Source of the DNA: an uncultured Alloprevotella sp.
GTDB lineage: Bacteria; Bacteroidota; Bacteroidia; Bacteroidales; Bacteroidaceae
Assembly: GCA_944320745.1 (NCBI GenBank)
Contig: CALUIN010000003.1
Location: 44,318-108,317 of the forward strand
Direction: 5' to 3'
Length of the DNA stretch: 64,000 bases
Part shown: positions 7,902 through 16,654 of the stretch, piece after piece
Numbering within the stretch: position 1 is the first letter of the stretch
How the letters are laid out: each line of letters starts with the position of its first letter
Notes under the pieces: generated by a model
What the model was told of the DNA's origin: nothing
What the model saw: the letters and a program-made list of their open reading frames with translations, nothing else
Databases searched by the model: none
Position numbers and translations under genes: made by a program

Positions 7902-8558
7902 TTATCCGGCGGCGGGCGCGCCGTCGCCGGGCTCGTAGCGCTTCAGGAAGTCGTCAATCAGGGCGATGCCCTTCACCGTGGCGCAACCGCGCACGATGAC
8001 CAGCGCCGTGTTGACGAACAGCTGGACAAAGGTGTACTTGCCGTGCGCCCATCCGGAGAAAATTTTCTCCAGCTGCACGCCCAGGATGTCGTAGACCACG
8101 TCGTAGTCCACCTCGCTGCGGAAGTATCCCTGCTCCACGCCGCGCTCGAAGAAGGCGACGGCGCTGGCGCGGTCCGCCGCGCGGCGGGCCATGACAAACT
8201 CCTGGACGCGCGGATAGGCCATGATGTCCGTCACGTAAGCGGTCTGCACCCCTTCGAGGCTACGCAGACGCATGTCGAACTCGTTGAGAATGACTTCGAG
8301 CACGTTGTCCGACCGCTCTATCACGGCGGCCAGCCGCGCGCGCGCCTCGTCGTCCTCGTGGCGGACACAGGCCAGGAGCAGGTCCTCCTTGTCCGCAAAC
8401 AGCTGATACAGCGTGCGCTTCGACATCTGCAAGGCGCGGGCTATATCGTCCATGGTCACGCTCTTCACCCCCTGCCTGCCGAAGAGCCCGAGGGACACGC
8501 CGATGACCCTCTCCTTAATCTGTTCGCGCGTGAGCGCGGACGCAGCGTTCCGTTTCAT
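7902..8558 (-). CDS. TetR/AcrR-family transcriptional regulator
   Basis: This 218-residue protein has an N-terminal TetR helix-turn-helix (residues ~10-57) with GVKSVTMDDIARALQMSKRTLYQLFADKEDLL, the classical recognition-helix signature. An all-helical ligand-binding domain without a recognisable pocket signature follows. The ATG at 8558 is preferred over an in-frame TTG at 8585, because that TTG is the last three bases of the -7 box TAACTTTG. It is divergent from a small outer-membrane barrel gene (8801), the most likely target besides itself. The ligand is unknown. Confidence 0.85.
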   Translation of the reverse strand: MKRNAASALTREQIKERVIGVSLGLFGRQGVKSVTMDDIARALQMSKRTLYQLFADKEDLLLACVRHEDDEARARLAAVIERSDNVLEVILNEFDMRLRSLEGVQTAYVTDIMAYPRVQEFVMARRAADRASAVAFFERGVEQGYFRSEVDYDVVYDILGVQLEKIFSGWAHGKYTFVQLFVNTALVIVRGCATVKGIALIDDFLKRYEPGDGAPAAG

Positions 8559-8582
8559 AAGCCGACTGTACTTTTTCACCGT

Positions 8583-8590
8583 CAAAGTTA
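8583..8590 (-). promoter_or_regulatory. -7 promoter box of the TetR gene
   Basis: On the minus strand this reads TAACTTTG, a perfect TAnnTTTG box. Transcription would start about 10 bases further on, leaving a leader of roughly 18 bases before the ATG at 8558. Confidence 0.65.
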
Positions 8591-8763
8591 CGAAGAAAAA
8601 CTTTTCCGTGAAAATAGTTTTTCTCGCAAAGTAGCCTTTTCCAGGCTCCCGGGCCCGGAAAAGGCCCCCGCGCCGGCCCGAGAGCAGGCGGCAGGGCCGG
8701 CAATGGAGCAGCCGCTTAATGTTTTTTGGCAGAAAATCGGCGCGCCGTGCGAAAAGAAAGATA

Positions 8764-8771
8764 TACCTTTG
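8764..8771 (+). promoter_or_regulatory. -7 promoter box of the outer-membrane barrel gene
   Basis: TACCTTTG matches TAnnTTTG and lies 30 bases upstream of the ATG at 8801. No clear -33 TTTG is seen at the usual 19-20 base spacing. The 200 bases between the two divergent -7 boxes are the likely binding region of the TetR protein. Confidence 0.55.
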
Positions 8772-8800
8772 CCAGAAATCACTTTCATAAGACTACGGTT

Positions 8801-9286
8801 ATGAAGAAACTCATCCTCTCCGCCCTCCTTGCCTTGATCGCAACGGTGGGTTACGCCCAGCGCACGCCCCACGCCATCGGCGTTCACTTCGGCGGCGCCA
8901 CGATGGACGTAGAATACCAATATCACTTCAACAACAAGAACTTCCTCGACGTCACCGTAGGCCTCTTCGACCTGGACGACGGCTTCTGCGCACAGGGCGT
9001 CTACAACTGGAACATCCGCCAGTGGGCAGACTGGACGCCGCGCTTCGGCACGTGGAAGTTCTGGGGCGGCGTGGGTGCCGGCATCGGCTTCTACGACCAC
9101 GGGAAGCACGACGGCATGATCCTCGGCCCGGTGGGCACGCTCGGCTTCGGCTTCACGCTGAAGGTCATCCCGCTCACCTTCGGCCTGGACTACCGCCCGA
9201 TGGTGGCCATGACCATCGGCGACGACTTCGACATAGTGGACTCCGGATTCAAGAACATCGGCGTCACACTGACTTACCGCTTCTGA
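8801..9286 (+). CDS. Small outer-membrane beta-barrel protein
   Basis: This 161-residue protein has a signal peptide (MKKLILSALLALIATVGYAQ, cleavage after Ala-19 or Gln-20). The rest alternates hydrophobic and polar residues as in an eight-stranded barrel. It is rich in Gly, Phe, Tyr and Trp (WKFWGGVGAGIGFYDH) and ends in Tyr-Arg-Phe, the C-terminal aromatic expected for BAM-dependent assembly. The ATG at 8801 sits just after a -7 box, so the longer frame starting upstream is rejected. Role unknown; the divergent TetR gene may control it. A hairpin follows at 9316-9363. Confidence 0.75.
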   Translation: MKKLILSALLALIATVGYAQRTPHAIGVHFGGATMDVEYQYHFNNKNFLDVTVGLFDLDDGFCAQGVYNWNIRQWADWTPRFGTWKFWGGVGAGIGFYDHGKHDGMILGPVGTLGFGFTLKVIPLTFGLDYRPMVAMTIGDDFDIVDSGFKNIGVTLTYRF

Positions 9287-9315
9287 CCCTCCGCCCCCAC
9301 GGCGGAACTCCCAGC

Positions 9316-9363
9316 CCCGGAAAGGGCGCGCCGCATCAAGGACGGAGACGCGCCCTTTCCGGG
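9316..9363 (+). terminator. Hairpin after the barrel gene
   Basis: Fifteen-base arms (9316-9330, 9349-9363) pair perfectly around an 18-base loop, 29 bases after the stop codon. There is no T run, so it may protect the 3' end or need Rho to terminate. Confidence 0.5.
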
Positions 9364-9446
9364 CGTGGGCATGACGGCGCACCGCCGCTCCCCGCGCCCG
9401 CCTCTCTCCTCGTCACTCAGAACAAAGACTATACACAACTACGACT

Positions 9447-11735
9447 ATGGTAAAAATCACCAAGGAAGCTGCCTTGCTCTACCACTCCCAGGGCAAGCCG
9501 GGGAAAATAGAAGTTGTCCCCACCAAGCCCTACCGCACCCAGACCGACCTCTCGCTCGCCTACTCCCCGGGCGTGGCCGAACCGTGCCTCGAGATTCAGA
9601 AGAATCCCCACGACGCCTACAAGTACACGAACAAGGGGAACCTGGTCGCCGTCATCTCAAACGGCACCGCCGTGCTCGGACTGGGCGACATCGGAGCCAT
9701 GAGCGGCAAACCCGTCATGGAGGGCAAGAGCCTCCTGTTCAAGATCTATGCCGCCGTGGACGCTTTCGACATCGAGGTCAACGAGAAAGAGCCCGACAAG
9801 TTTATTGAAGCGGTCAAGGCCATCGCTCCCACCTTCGGCGGCATCAACCTGGAGGACATCAAAGCCCCGGAGTGCTTCGAAATCGAACGGAGACTGAAGG
9901 AAGAACTCGACATCCCCGTGATGCACGACGACCAGCACGGCACCGCCATCATATCCGCCGCCGGCCTGATCAACGCCCTCGAAGTGGCGGGCAAGAAGAT
10001 CGAGAACGCCAGAATCGTAGTGAACGGCGCGGGGGCGGCCGCCATCTCCTGCACCCGCCTCTACTGCTCCTTCGGCGCACGCAAGGAGAACATCATCATG
10101 CTCGACTCGAAAGGAGTCATCACCGCCGACCGCGCCAACCTGACCGAACAGAAACGCGAATTTGCCACGACGCGCACCGACCTGCACACCCTGGCCGAAG
10201 CCATAAAGGGGGCCGACGTGTTCATAGGCCTCTCGAAAGGCAACATACTGACCAAGGACATGGTCCGCTCCATGGCCGACAGACCCATTATCTTCGCCCT
10301 GGCCAACCCCGTCCCCGAAATCTCCTACGAAGACGCCAAGGACGCTCGCCCCGACGTGCTGATGAGCACCGGACGCACCGACTATCCGAACCAAATCAAC
10401 AACGTCATCGGCTTTCCCTACATCTTCCGCGGCGCACTCGACACAGCCGCCAAGGCTATCAACGAGGAAATGAAGATGGCAGCCGCGCGCGCCATCGCCG
10501 AACTGGCGCGCCGCCCGGTGCCTGACATCGTGAACCGCGCCTATCACGTGCGCAACTTCACCTTTGGCCCCGACTACTTCATCCCCAAGCCCGTCGACCC
10601 GCGCCTCATCACGGAAGTCTCCATGGCCGTGGCGAAGGCTGCCATCGAGAGCGGCGTCGCCCGTAAAGAGATCACAGACTGGAAGGCTTACCGCCAGCAC
10701 CTGCGCGAACTGATGGGCCAGGAAAGCAAATTCACCCAGAACCTCTACGACACGGCCCGCCTCTCACCCAAACGCGTCGTCTTCGCCGAAGGCACGCACC
10801 CCACGATGCTCGAAGCGGCCATCCGCGCCAAGGAAGAAGGCATCTGCCACCCCGTCCTGCTCGGCAACGACGTAGCCATACGCCGCATGGCAGCCGAAAT
10901 GGAGCTGAACCTCGAGGGCGTGGACGTCATCAACCTGCGCGACGACGCCCAGAACGAGCGCCGCATGCACTACGCCCGCATCCTGGCCGAAAAGAAGCAG
11001 CGCGAGGGCTACACCCTCCAGGAAGCCGTCGACAAAATGTACGAACGCAACTACTTCGGAATGATGATGGTGGAGACGGGCGACGCCGACGCCTTCATCA
11101 CAGGCCTCTACACCAAGTACTCCAACACCATAAAGGTGGCCAAGGAGGTCATAGGCATCAAGCCCGGCTACCGCCACTTCGGGACCATGCACCTCATCAA
11201 CTCGAAGAAGGGCGTATTCTTCATCGCCGACACCCTCATCAACCGTCACCCGGACACCGAGGCGCTCTTCGACATCGCCAAGCTAAGCGCATCGACCGTA
11301 CGCTTCTTCAACCGCACACCGGTCATCGCCATGCTCTCTTACTCCAACTTCGGCACGGACTCCATCGGCAGCCCCGCCGCCGTGCACGAGGTCGTAGCGC
11401 GAATGCAGGAAGCCTATCCCGACCTGGCCATCGACGGCGAAATGCAGGTCAACTTTGCCCTCGACAAGGAACTGCGCGACGAGAAATACCCCTTCACGCG
11501 GCTCAAGGGCATGGACGTGAACACGCTCGTATTCCCCAACCTCACCTCCGCTAACGCCTCCTACAAGATGCTGAAGCTCATGGCCGAGGAAATAGAGGTC
11601 GTAGGCCCCATCCAAATGGGACTGAACAAGCCGATTCACTTCACAGACTTCGAAAGCAGCGTGCGCGACATCGTGAACGTCACGGCCGTCGCCGTAATCG
11701 ATGCCATCGTGCAGGAGAAAATCGACGCGCAGTAA
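9447..11735 (+). CDS. maeB: NADP-dependent malic enzyme with phosphotransacetylase-like domain (MaeB type)
   Basis: This 762-residue two-domain protein decarboxylates malate to pyruvate with reduction of NADP. Residues ~1-430 are the malic enzyme: [13 protein letters not shown] with the catalytic Tyr, the Lys-bearing [20 protein letters not shown], the metal-binding MHDDQHGTA and the NADP Rossmann strand [13 protein letters not shown]. Residues ~430-760 resemble phosphotransacetylase ([17 protein letters not shown]); in known MaeB proteins this domain is regulatory and binds acetyl-CoA rather than being catalytic. Length is normal for MaeB. ogt follows 91 bases downstream on the same strand. 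Confidence 0.95.
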   Translation: MVKITKEAALLYHSQGKPGKIEVVPTKPYRTQTDLSLAYSPGVAEPCLEIQKNPHDAYKYTNKGNLVAVISNGTAVLGLGDIGAMSGKPVMEGKSLLFKIYAAVDAFDIEVNEKEPDKFIEAVKAIAPTFGGINLEDIKAPECFEIERRLKEELDIPVMHDDQHGTAIISAAGLINALEVAGKKIENARIVVNGAGAAAISCTRLYCSFGARKENIIMLDSKGVITADRANLTEQKREFATTRTDLHTLAEAIKGADVFIGLSKGNILTKDMVRSMADRPIIFALANPVPEISYEDAKDARPDVLMSTGRTDYPNQINNVIGFPYIFRGALDTAAKAINEEMKMAAARAIAELARRPVPDIVNRAYHVRNFTFGPDYFIPKPVDPRLITEVSMAVAKAAIESGVARKEITDWKAYRQHLRELMGQESKFTQNLYDTARLSPKRVVFAEGTHPTMLEAAIRAKEEGICHPVLLGNDVAIRRMAAEMELNLEGVDVINLRDDAQNERRMHYARILAEKKQREGYTLQEAVDKMYERNYFGMMMVETGDADAFITGLYTKYSNTIKVAKEVIGIKPGYRHFGTMHLINSKKGVFFIADTLINRHPDTEALFDIAKLSASTVRFFNRTPVIAMLSYSNFGTDSIGSPAAVHEVVARMQEAYPDLAIDGEMQVNFALDKELRDEKYPFTRLKGMDVNTLVFPNLTSANASYKMLKLMAEEIEVVGPIQMGLNKPIHFTDFESSVRDIVNVTAVAVIDAIVQEKIDAQ

Positions 11736-11826
11736 AGCCCGCCGCCCCGCCGCATAGTACCACTCGGCCAGTACGCCCGGACTCCCCCGCGGAGCACCGG
11801 CCGTACCGGTCTTCTCATTCACCGCC

Positions 11827-12396
11827 ATGTGCCATCTGCTCCCCCTGCCCCGCACCGGCCCGCAGGCCGGCGCGCTCCTTGTCCGCCGCTACGCCTCGCC
11901 CTGCGGCGAGCTGCTGCTCGGCGCAGCGGGCGGCCGCCTGCTGCTATCGGACTGGACCGCCAGCCGGCGCCACGCCGCCAACCTCCGCCGCCTGGGGCGC
12001 CACCCGCTACCCGCCGCCAAGGAGGCCGACGCCGCCGTGCTCCGCGCCGCCGCCGGGCAGCTCGACGCCTACTTCGCCGGGCGGCTGCACGCCTTCAGCC
12101 TGCCGCTGCTCCTCGTCGGCACGCCCTTCCAGCGCGCCGTATGGGAGGCCCTCGCCGCCACGCCCTACGCCGCCACAACGACCTACGCCGCCCTGGCACG
12201 CTCGCTGGGCCGGCCCACGGCCACACGCGCCGTGGCTGCTGCCGTAGGGTCCAACCCCATCGCCCCCATGCTGCCCTGCCACCGCATCGTGGGAAGCGAC
12301 GGCAACCTCACCGGATACGCCGGCGGGCTGACGGCAAAAGCCTTTCTGCTCGGTCTGGAGCGGTGCCACGCCGCGCCCCCGGCCGGCGCCCGCTGA
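11827..12396 (+). CDS. ogt: Methylated-DNA--protein-cysteine methyltransferase
   Basis: This 189-residue suicide repair protein transfers the methyl group from O6-methylguanine to its own cysteine. The active site IAPMLPCHRIVGSDG carries Cys151 in the PCHR motif. GTPFQRAVWEAL and YAALARSLGRPTATRAVAAAVGSNP form the DNA-binding helix-turn-helix with the Arg finger. The N-terminal domain (~1-100) is short and Ala-rich. It is a stand-alone transferase without an Ada N-terminal regulatory domain. A hairpin with T-rich tail follows at 12455-12487. Confidence 0.92.
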   Translation: MCHLLPLPRTGPQAGALLVRRYASPCGELLLGAAGGRLLLSDWTASRRHAANLRRLGRHPLPAAKEADAAVLRAAAGQLDAYFAGRLHAFSLPLLLVGTPFQRAVWEALAATPYAATTTYAALARSLGRPTATRAVAAAVGSNPIAPMLPCHRIVGSDGNLTGYAGGLTAKAFLLGLERCHAAPPAGAR

Positions 12397-12454
12397 CCCG
12401 CACGCCGTGCCCCGGGCCACTCCGGTCCCTCCGCGGCGACACGCACCCCTTGCT

Positions 12455-12487
12455 CCCCGACGTCTGCCATGCAGGCGCCGGGGATTT
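12455..12487 (+). terminator. Terminator after ogt
   Basis: The stem CCCCG / CG / CTGC pairs with GCAG / CG / CGGGG through two symmetric one-base internal mismatches and a three-base loop. ATTTTCG follows. It lies 59 bases after the ogt stop. Confidence 0.6.
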
Positions 12488-12599
12488 TCGTCTGCACGCG
12501 GAAAAGCAGCTGCGCCGCGCACGATTAAGCTAATTTAACGCATTAAAATTCAAACGATTTTTATGAATCCGTAATTTTACATAAAGAAATTTTGCCGCC

Positions 12600-12830
12600 G
12601 CGCGCAGTTTGTCCCTGCGCCGACAATGTGCCCGTTCAGGTGGAAAGGACTGGAAGCAAGACTTCCCGGCAAGTCAATAGCCTGGAGAGAAACACCGCAC
12701 ACTGCGGCGCCCCGCGCGGCAAGTCCTTCAGTTCTCAGCCAGTCATCGGAGCTCCCGCAAGGAACTTGGATCATCCAGAGAGTACATGACGCTAAAAGGT
12801 ATGTGTATGAGATGAGAAAAACGTAAAACG
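12600..12830 (+). ncRNA. Candidate structured RNA or long leader (low confidence)
   Basis: No convincing gene lies between 12397 and 12965. A sharply AT-rich patch at 12525-12595, like a strong promoter, is followed by a GC-rich stretch with several stems. 12645-12651 pairs with 12722-12728. Inside that, 12652-12656 pairs with 12662-12666, and CCGCA with TGCGG follows. Further on, 12730-12734 pairs with 12762-12766. Two more hairpins follow at 12846-12861 and 12900-12928. This could be a free small RNA such as a 6S-type RNA, or the leader of the lipoprotein gene at 12966. The pairing was found by eye and may be chance in GC-rich DNA. Confidence 0.3.
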
Positions 12831-12899
12831 GAAACACACGGGCGAGGCATAGCACTATGCCCCGCGCATGGTAGCCCGCACGCTGCAAAAGCTATGCCG

Positions 12900-12928
12900 G
12901 GCATGACAGCCGCGTGAAGCGTCATGCC
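12900..12928 (+). terminator. Hairpin before the lipoprotein gene
   Basis: GGCATGAC (12900-12907) pairs with GTCATGCC (12921-12928), followed by GTTTC. A smaller hairpin GGCATA/TATGCC lies at 12846-12861. They could end a transcript from the AT-rich promoter-like patch near 12.55 kb or structure the leader of the gene at 12966. Confidence 0.4.
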
Positions 12929-12965
12929 GTTTCATCCAAGTTCAACAATCTAAGCACAACCAGAC

Positions 12966-13766
12966 ATGAGAAACAAAATCGCCCTGCTCGCGGCGCTCGC
13001 GGCAGGCTTCATAATGGCCCTCTGCACTTCCTGCTCAGAGAAAAAGAGCGAAGCGAAGTCCGTCGACCTGAAAATTGAAAAGTCCGAAGTCTACGGCGAC
13101 AACGCCGAGCGCATCTCCGTCGTCCCGGGCACATACGCCCTGAAGCTCGACGAGCGGATGAGCATCAAGGTCAAGCTGAAGCTCGAAGAGCCCGTCACGG
13201 AGAAGATAGATTTCGTCAACGGCCCGAGTCTCCGCCTCAAGACGGCCGACGGCCTCGACGCCGTGGAAGGGTTCCAGCAGATGAAGCTGGCCGACGGCGA
13301 ATCGCAGAAAATGCAGACCTTCCTGACGCAGCCCGCCGGCACGGAGCAGGAGTTCGTCTTCATCAACGACTTCAGCTACGACAAGGCCGAGGAAATCTTC
13401 GACAAGGTCAAGTCCTTCACCCTCGACGGCCTCGACATCGTCCTTGAGGAAGAAAACACCGAGACCGCCGACTCCGCAGACGCCGACGAGACGGCCGAGG
13501 CCGACGGCGAGACGCTCAGCAGCGAGGAAGTGGACCAGCTGCTCAACGACTACGAAGAGATGGTCGACAGCTACGTCTCCGCCGCCGAAAAAGCGCAGGA
13601 CGGCGACATCACTGCCCTGGCGGACTATGCCAACGTACTCTCGAAGGCCTCCAGCCTGGCCGAGCGCCTCGAGAAGGTGAACAGCGAGCTCACGCCCGCC
13701 CAGGCGCAGCGCTTCGCCGAGCTCCAGGTAAAGCTCGCCGGCGCAGCCGCAGGCTCAGCGTTCTGA
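12966..13766 (+). CDS. Hypothetical lipoprotein with acidic linker and C-terminal helical domain
   Basis: This 266-residue protein is a lipoprotein: the signal peptide ends in a CTSC lipobox with Cys23, followed by SEKKSEA. Residues ~30-160 look like a beta-rich domain (VDLKIEKSEVYGD, GTYALKLDERMSIKVKLKL). A strongly acidic Glu/Asp/Ala linker (~165-185) leads to a helical C-terminal domain with EEVDQLLNDYEEMVDSYVSA and a DGDITALADYANVL segment. That last domain resembles DUF6591. Function unknown. The DUF456-like membrane gene starts 54 bases downstream and is probably co-transcribed. Confidence 0.7.
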   Translation: MRNKIALLAALAAGFIMALCTSCSEKKSEAKSVDLKIEKSEVYGDNAERISVVPGTYALKLDERMSIKVKLKLEEPVTEKIDFVNGPSLRLKTADGLDAVEGFQQMKLADGESQKMQTFLTQPAGTEQEFVFINDFSYDKAEEIFDKVKSFTLDGLDIVLEEENTETADSADADETAEADGETLSSEEVDQLLNDYEEMVDSYVSAAEKAQDGDITALADYANVLSKASSLAERLEKVNSELTPAQAQRFAELQVKLAGAAAGSAF

Positions 13767-13820
13767 CCGCCGCCCCACCACTTATTATTCACATTCATCA
13801 CCCTAAAAATCTAAAAAGAA

Positions 13821-14354
13821 ATGACTGAAATACTTATTCTCGTCTTTTGCGTACTGCTCTTCATCATCGGCTTCATCGGCTGCTTCGTCCACAAGATACC
13901 CGGCCCGCTGATTGCCTTCATCGGCATCCTTATCTACCGCTTCGCGGGAGCCGGCGGCGACGCCATCTCCGCCTCGGCCCTGGTGCTCTGCGCCGTGGCC
14001 GTCGTGCTGAGCATGATTCTGACGCACCATGCACCGAAGCTCACGAAGAAGATAGCCAAGTTCGGCAAAGGCGGCACATGGGGCTCCATCGTGGGCTCGT
14101 TGCTGGGTCTGGCCTTGCTGGCCTCCGTCGGCGAGGACGCCATGGACGGTTTCTTCCCCGCGCTGCTCATGCTCATCGTAGCCTTCGGCGTCATCCCGTT
14201 CGCCCTGTCCTACCTCTTCGAGTTCGCCAGCCGCAAGGACGCCAAGGCAGCCCTCATGCCGGCCGTAGCGGCCTACGTCACTTTCCTCTCGGGCATGCTC
14301 ATCAAGCTGGCCGTCTGCGTCTACTGCGTCTACGCCGTCTTCACGGCCGACTGA
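13821..14354 (+). CDS. DUF456-like integral membrane protein
   Basis: This 177-residue protein has about five membrane segments: ~1-22, ~24-44, ~48-68, ~88-140 as a pair and ~152-175. KIPGPLIAFIGILIYRF at the start of the second segment and the Gly-rich KGGTWGSIVGSLLGLALL resemble the DUF456 family. No enzymatic motif is visible. It is the last gene of its cluster, with a repeat array and a terminator-like hairpin directly downstream at 14393-14476. Confidence 0.7.
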   Translation: MTEILILVFCVLLFIIGFIGCFVHKIPGPLIAFIGILIYRFAGAGGDAISASALVLCAVAVVLSMILTHHAPKLTKKIAKFGKGGTWGSIVGSLLGLALLASVGEDAMDGFFPALLMLIVAFGVIPFALSYLFEFASRKDAKAALMPAVAAYVTFLSGMLIKLAVCVYCVYAVFTAD

Positions 14355-14392
14355 CGCCCCACCCCGCCTGCCGGGCCGCGCCCTCAGGGGCC

Positions 14393-14476
14393 TAAGCCCG
14401 GCCGCCACGGGACCTAGCCCAGTCCATACGGGCCTTAGCCGCGTTTTTACGGGGCTAAGGCCCGTTTTTCGTACCC
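14393..14476 (+). repeat. 21-bp repeat array 3 (four units)
   Basis: Cores start at 14393 (CTAAG), 14414 (CCTAG), 14435 (CTTAG) and 14456 (CTAAG), each exactly 21 bases apart. ACGGGCCTTAGCCGCGT and ACGGGGCTAAGGCCCGT form a hairpin that ends in TTTTTCG, so the last two units act as a terminator. The array lies between the convergent DUF456-like and AraC genes and ends 12 bases before the AraC stop codon. Confidence 0.85.
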
Positions 14477-14488
14477 CGGGACCGGCGG

Positions 14489-15418
14489 CTACAGGCTGTC
14501 GCGGTAGGCCTTGGGCGAAAGTCCCGTGGCCCGCTTGAAGTAGACGCCGAAGAAGGACTGGTTGGCAAAGTGCAGACGGTCGCTCACCTCCTGCACCGTG
14601 TAGCGCTGGCTCTTGAGCAGCGCCTTGGCCTCGAGCACCACGAGGTCGCGTATCCACTCTCCGGCATGGCGCCCGCTGACGGCGTGGACCATCTGCGAAA
14701 GATACTTCGGCGTGACGCAAAGGCGCCCGGCGTAGAAGCCCACGCTGCGCTCCGTGGCATAGTGGCGCTCCACCAGGGCCAGGAAACGGTCGAAAAGCTC
14801 CTTGCGCCGCAGGCCGGGGCTCCCGTCCGTCCGCTCCACGCTGGGAGCCATGAAGCGGCAGCCCAGGAAGAAGAGCACCTGCAGATAGCTCATCACCACC
14901 TCGTGCCGGTAGCCCGCGTCGGGCCGCTGCACGTTGCGCCGCAGGGCGCCGTAAATCTCCATCAGTTCGGCCATCTCCTCGTCCGCCAGGTGAAGCAGCG
15001 CCCGCGCCGTGAGGAAGCGGCGCACCACGAGCGAGCCCGCCGCGCTCGCCTCCGGAAAGGCGAAGTCCGGCGCAAAGGCGATGACGGCCAGGCGGCAGTC
15101 CGGCGTGATGTCGAGACTCTGCCCCACGGCGCCGGGCAGCACGATGAGCAAATCGTTGCGCCCCAGCTCGTACTCCGTCAGGTTGAGCCGGACGCGCATC
15201 TGCCCGCCCAGGCACCAGAGGCCCATCGTAAACTCTATCTTGAACGGATAGGGCGCACTGAAGTAGGCCGCCACGTCGGGGTCGGCCGTGAGATCGGACG
15301 GGGCGGGAAGGCCGGTGAAGTTGTCGCCCAGGACAAACTGGTCTTCGTAGACACACGTCTGCCCGGTCAGGGGCAGGCCGGGCAAGCGCAGGGGCGTGAA
15401 GGGATGGATAGAGATCAT
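14489..15418 (-). CDS. AraC-family transcriptional regulator
   Basis: This 309-residue protein has an N-terminal cupin-like sensing half (~1-190) and a C-terminal pair of AraC helix-turn-helix motifs (~210-309). The second motif is seen in TVQEVSDRLHFANQSFFGVYFKRATGLSPKAYR. The layout matches AraC proteins next to efflux operons in Bacteroidales. It is divergent from the RND efflux operon starting at 15596, its probable target. The effector is unknown. A -7 box at 15441-15448 supports the ATG at 15418. Confidence 0.88.
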   Translation of the reverse strand: MISIHPFTPLRLPGLPLTGQTCVYEDQFVLGDNFTGLPAPSDLTADPDVAAYFSAPYPFKIEFTMGLWCLGGQMRVRLNLTEYELGRNDLLIVLPGAVGQSLDITPDCRLAVIAFAPDFAFPEASAAGSLVVRRFLTARALLHLADEEMAELMEIYGALRRNVQRPDAGYRHEVVMSYLQVLFFLGCRFMAPSVERTDGSPGLRRKELFDRFLALVERHYATERSVGFYAGRLCVTPKYLSQMVHAVSGRHAGEWIRDLVVLEAKALLKSQRYTVQEVSDRLHFANQSFFGVYFKRATGLSPKAYRDSL

Positions 15419-15440
15419 GTCGTGTATGTCGAATTGGCCA

Positions 15441-15448
15441 CAAAGTTA
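15441..15448 (-). promoter_or_regulatory. -7 promoter box of the AraC gene
   Basis: On the minus strand this reads TAACTTTG, a perfect TAnnTTTG box, 22 bases upstream of the ATG. The opposite-facing CCTTTG at about 15560 is a weaker candidate for the efflux operon promoter. Confidence 0.6.
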
Positions 15449-15595
15449 CTCATTCGGCCAACATTTACCGGCCCCGGCGCCCGGAACCCCCTGAAAAGTC
15501 AACTTTCTGAACAATCCGCAGGCCAGACATGACAGTGCATTTTCTCCGGAAATACAGACCTTTGCAAGTATGTCAGACCTTGAAACCTCAAAGCC

Positions 15596-16654
15596 ATGAG
15601 AAAGATTTCCGGATGGATAGCCGCCGCGGCGCTCCTGCTCTGCGCCTGCGGCGAAAGCCAGGCGCCCGCGCCCTTCGTGCGGAGCGTGAGCGTGGCGCGC
15701 CCCGCGGCAGTGCGCGCCGAAAGAGTGCGGACGTTTTCCGGCGTAGTGAAGCCGGCCCACGAAGTCAGCCTCGGGTTCAAGACCGCGGGCCAGCTGGCCC
15801 GGATCTGCGCGGACGAGGGCGACTACGTGCGCCGCGGCCAGCTGCTCGCCGTGCTCGACGACTCGGACTACCGCCTGGCCGTCGAGGCCGCCGAGATACA
15901 GTACGGGCAACTGAAGGACGAGGTAGGGCGCACGCGCCAGCTCTTCGAGCAACAGGGCGTCTCGGCCAATGACTTCGAGAAGGCCGAAGCCTCCCTGCGC
16001 CAGCTCGGCGTGCAGCTGCAGGCCAACCGCAACAAACTCTCCTACACGCGGCTGTATGCTCCGACGGACGGATGGATACAGTCCGTCAACTTCGCTCCCG
16101 CCGAGATGGTGGATGCCGGAACGCCCGTGTTCACCCTGCTCGACGTGAGCCGCATGGAGGTCGTGGCCGACGTGCCCGCGGGCACCTACCGGGAGCGCGA
16201 CCGCGTCACGAGCTACGCCTGCCACACGGCCGACGGAGCGGCCGAACTGCCGCTCAGGCTCCTCAGCCTGACGCCGCACGCCGACGGCGTACAGCTCTAC
16301 CGGCTGCGCCTGGCCTTCGCCGAAACGCCCGGCCGCGCGCTGACCACGGGCATGAACGTGGAAGTCCGCGTCCGCCTGTCGGACCCGTCGCGGCCGCAGG
16401 GACTGTCGGTGCCGCTCTCGGCCGTGTTCCAGGCCGACGGGGCCACGTGCGTCTGGGTGGTACGGGCCGACTCCACCGTGACGCGCCGCCGCGTGCGGCT
16501 GGCCGAGAGCGGGGCCGGGCGCGAGGCCGTCGTCGCCGAAGGGCTACGGGGCGATGAGCGCGTGGTACGCGCCGGGGCCGCCACCCTGCAGGAAGGCGAG
16601 AAAGTACGTATCATCAGCGGCGACAGCCGCACTAACGTAGGAGATCTGCTATGA
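15596..16654 (+). CDS. RND efflux periplasmic adaptor (HlyD/AcrA type), lipoprotein
   Basis: This 352-residue membrane-fusion protein links an inner-membrane RND pump to an outer-membrane channel. The signal peptide ends in a lipobox with Cys18 (LCAC-GES), so it is lipid-anchored. Barrel and lipoyl halves are visible: KPAHEVSLGFKTAGQL and ICADEGDYVRRGQLLAVLDD, then a short coiled-coil hairpin (~100-140) and YAPTDGWIQSVNFAPAEMV. A beta-barrel (~190-270) and a membrane-proximal domain follow. Its stop codon overlaps the start of the permease gene in ATGA, so the two are translationally coupled. Confidence 0.92.
   Translation: MRKISGWIAAAALLLCACGESQAPAPFVRSVSVARPAAVRAERVRTFSGVVKPAHEVSLGFKTAGQLARICADEGDYVRRGQLLAVLDDSDYRLAVEAAEIQYGQLKDEVGRTRQLFEQQGVSANDFEKAEASLRQLGVQLQANRNKLSYTRLYAPTDGWIQSVNFAPAEMVDAGTPVFTLLDVSRMEVVADVPAGTYRERDRVTSYACHTADGAAELPLRLLSLTPHADGVQLYRLRLAFAETPGRALTTGMNVEVRVRLSDPSRPQGLSVPLSAVFQADGATCVWVVRADSTVTRRRVRLAESGAGREAVVAEGLRGDERVVRAGAATLQEGEKVRIISGDSRTNVGDLL

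Noticed and set aside
12577-12888. 103-codon minus-strand frame in the gene-free stretch
   Set aside because: No start context, odd composition, and it crosses hairpins; more likely an RNA region.
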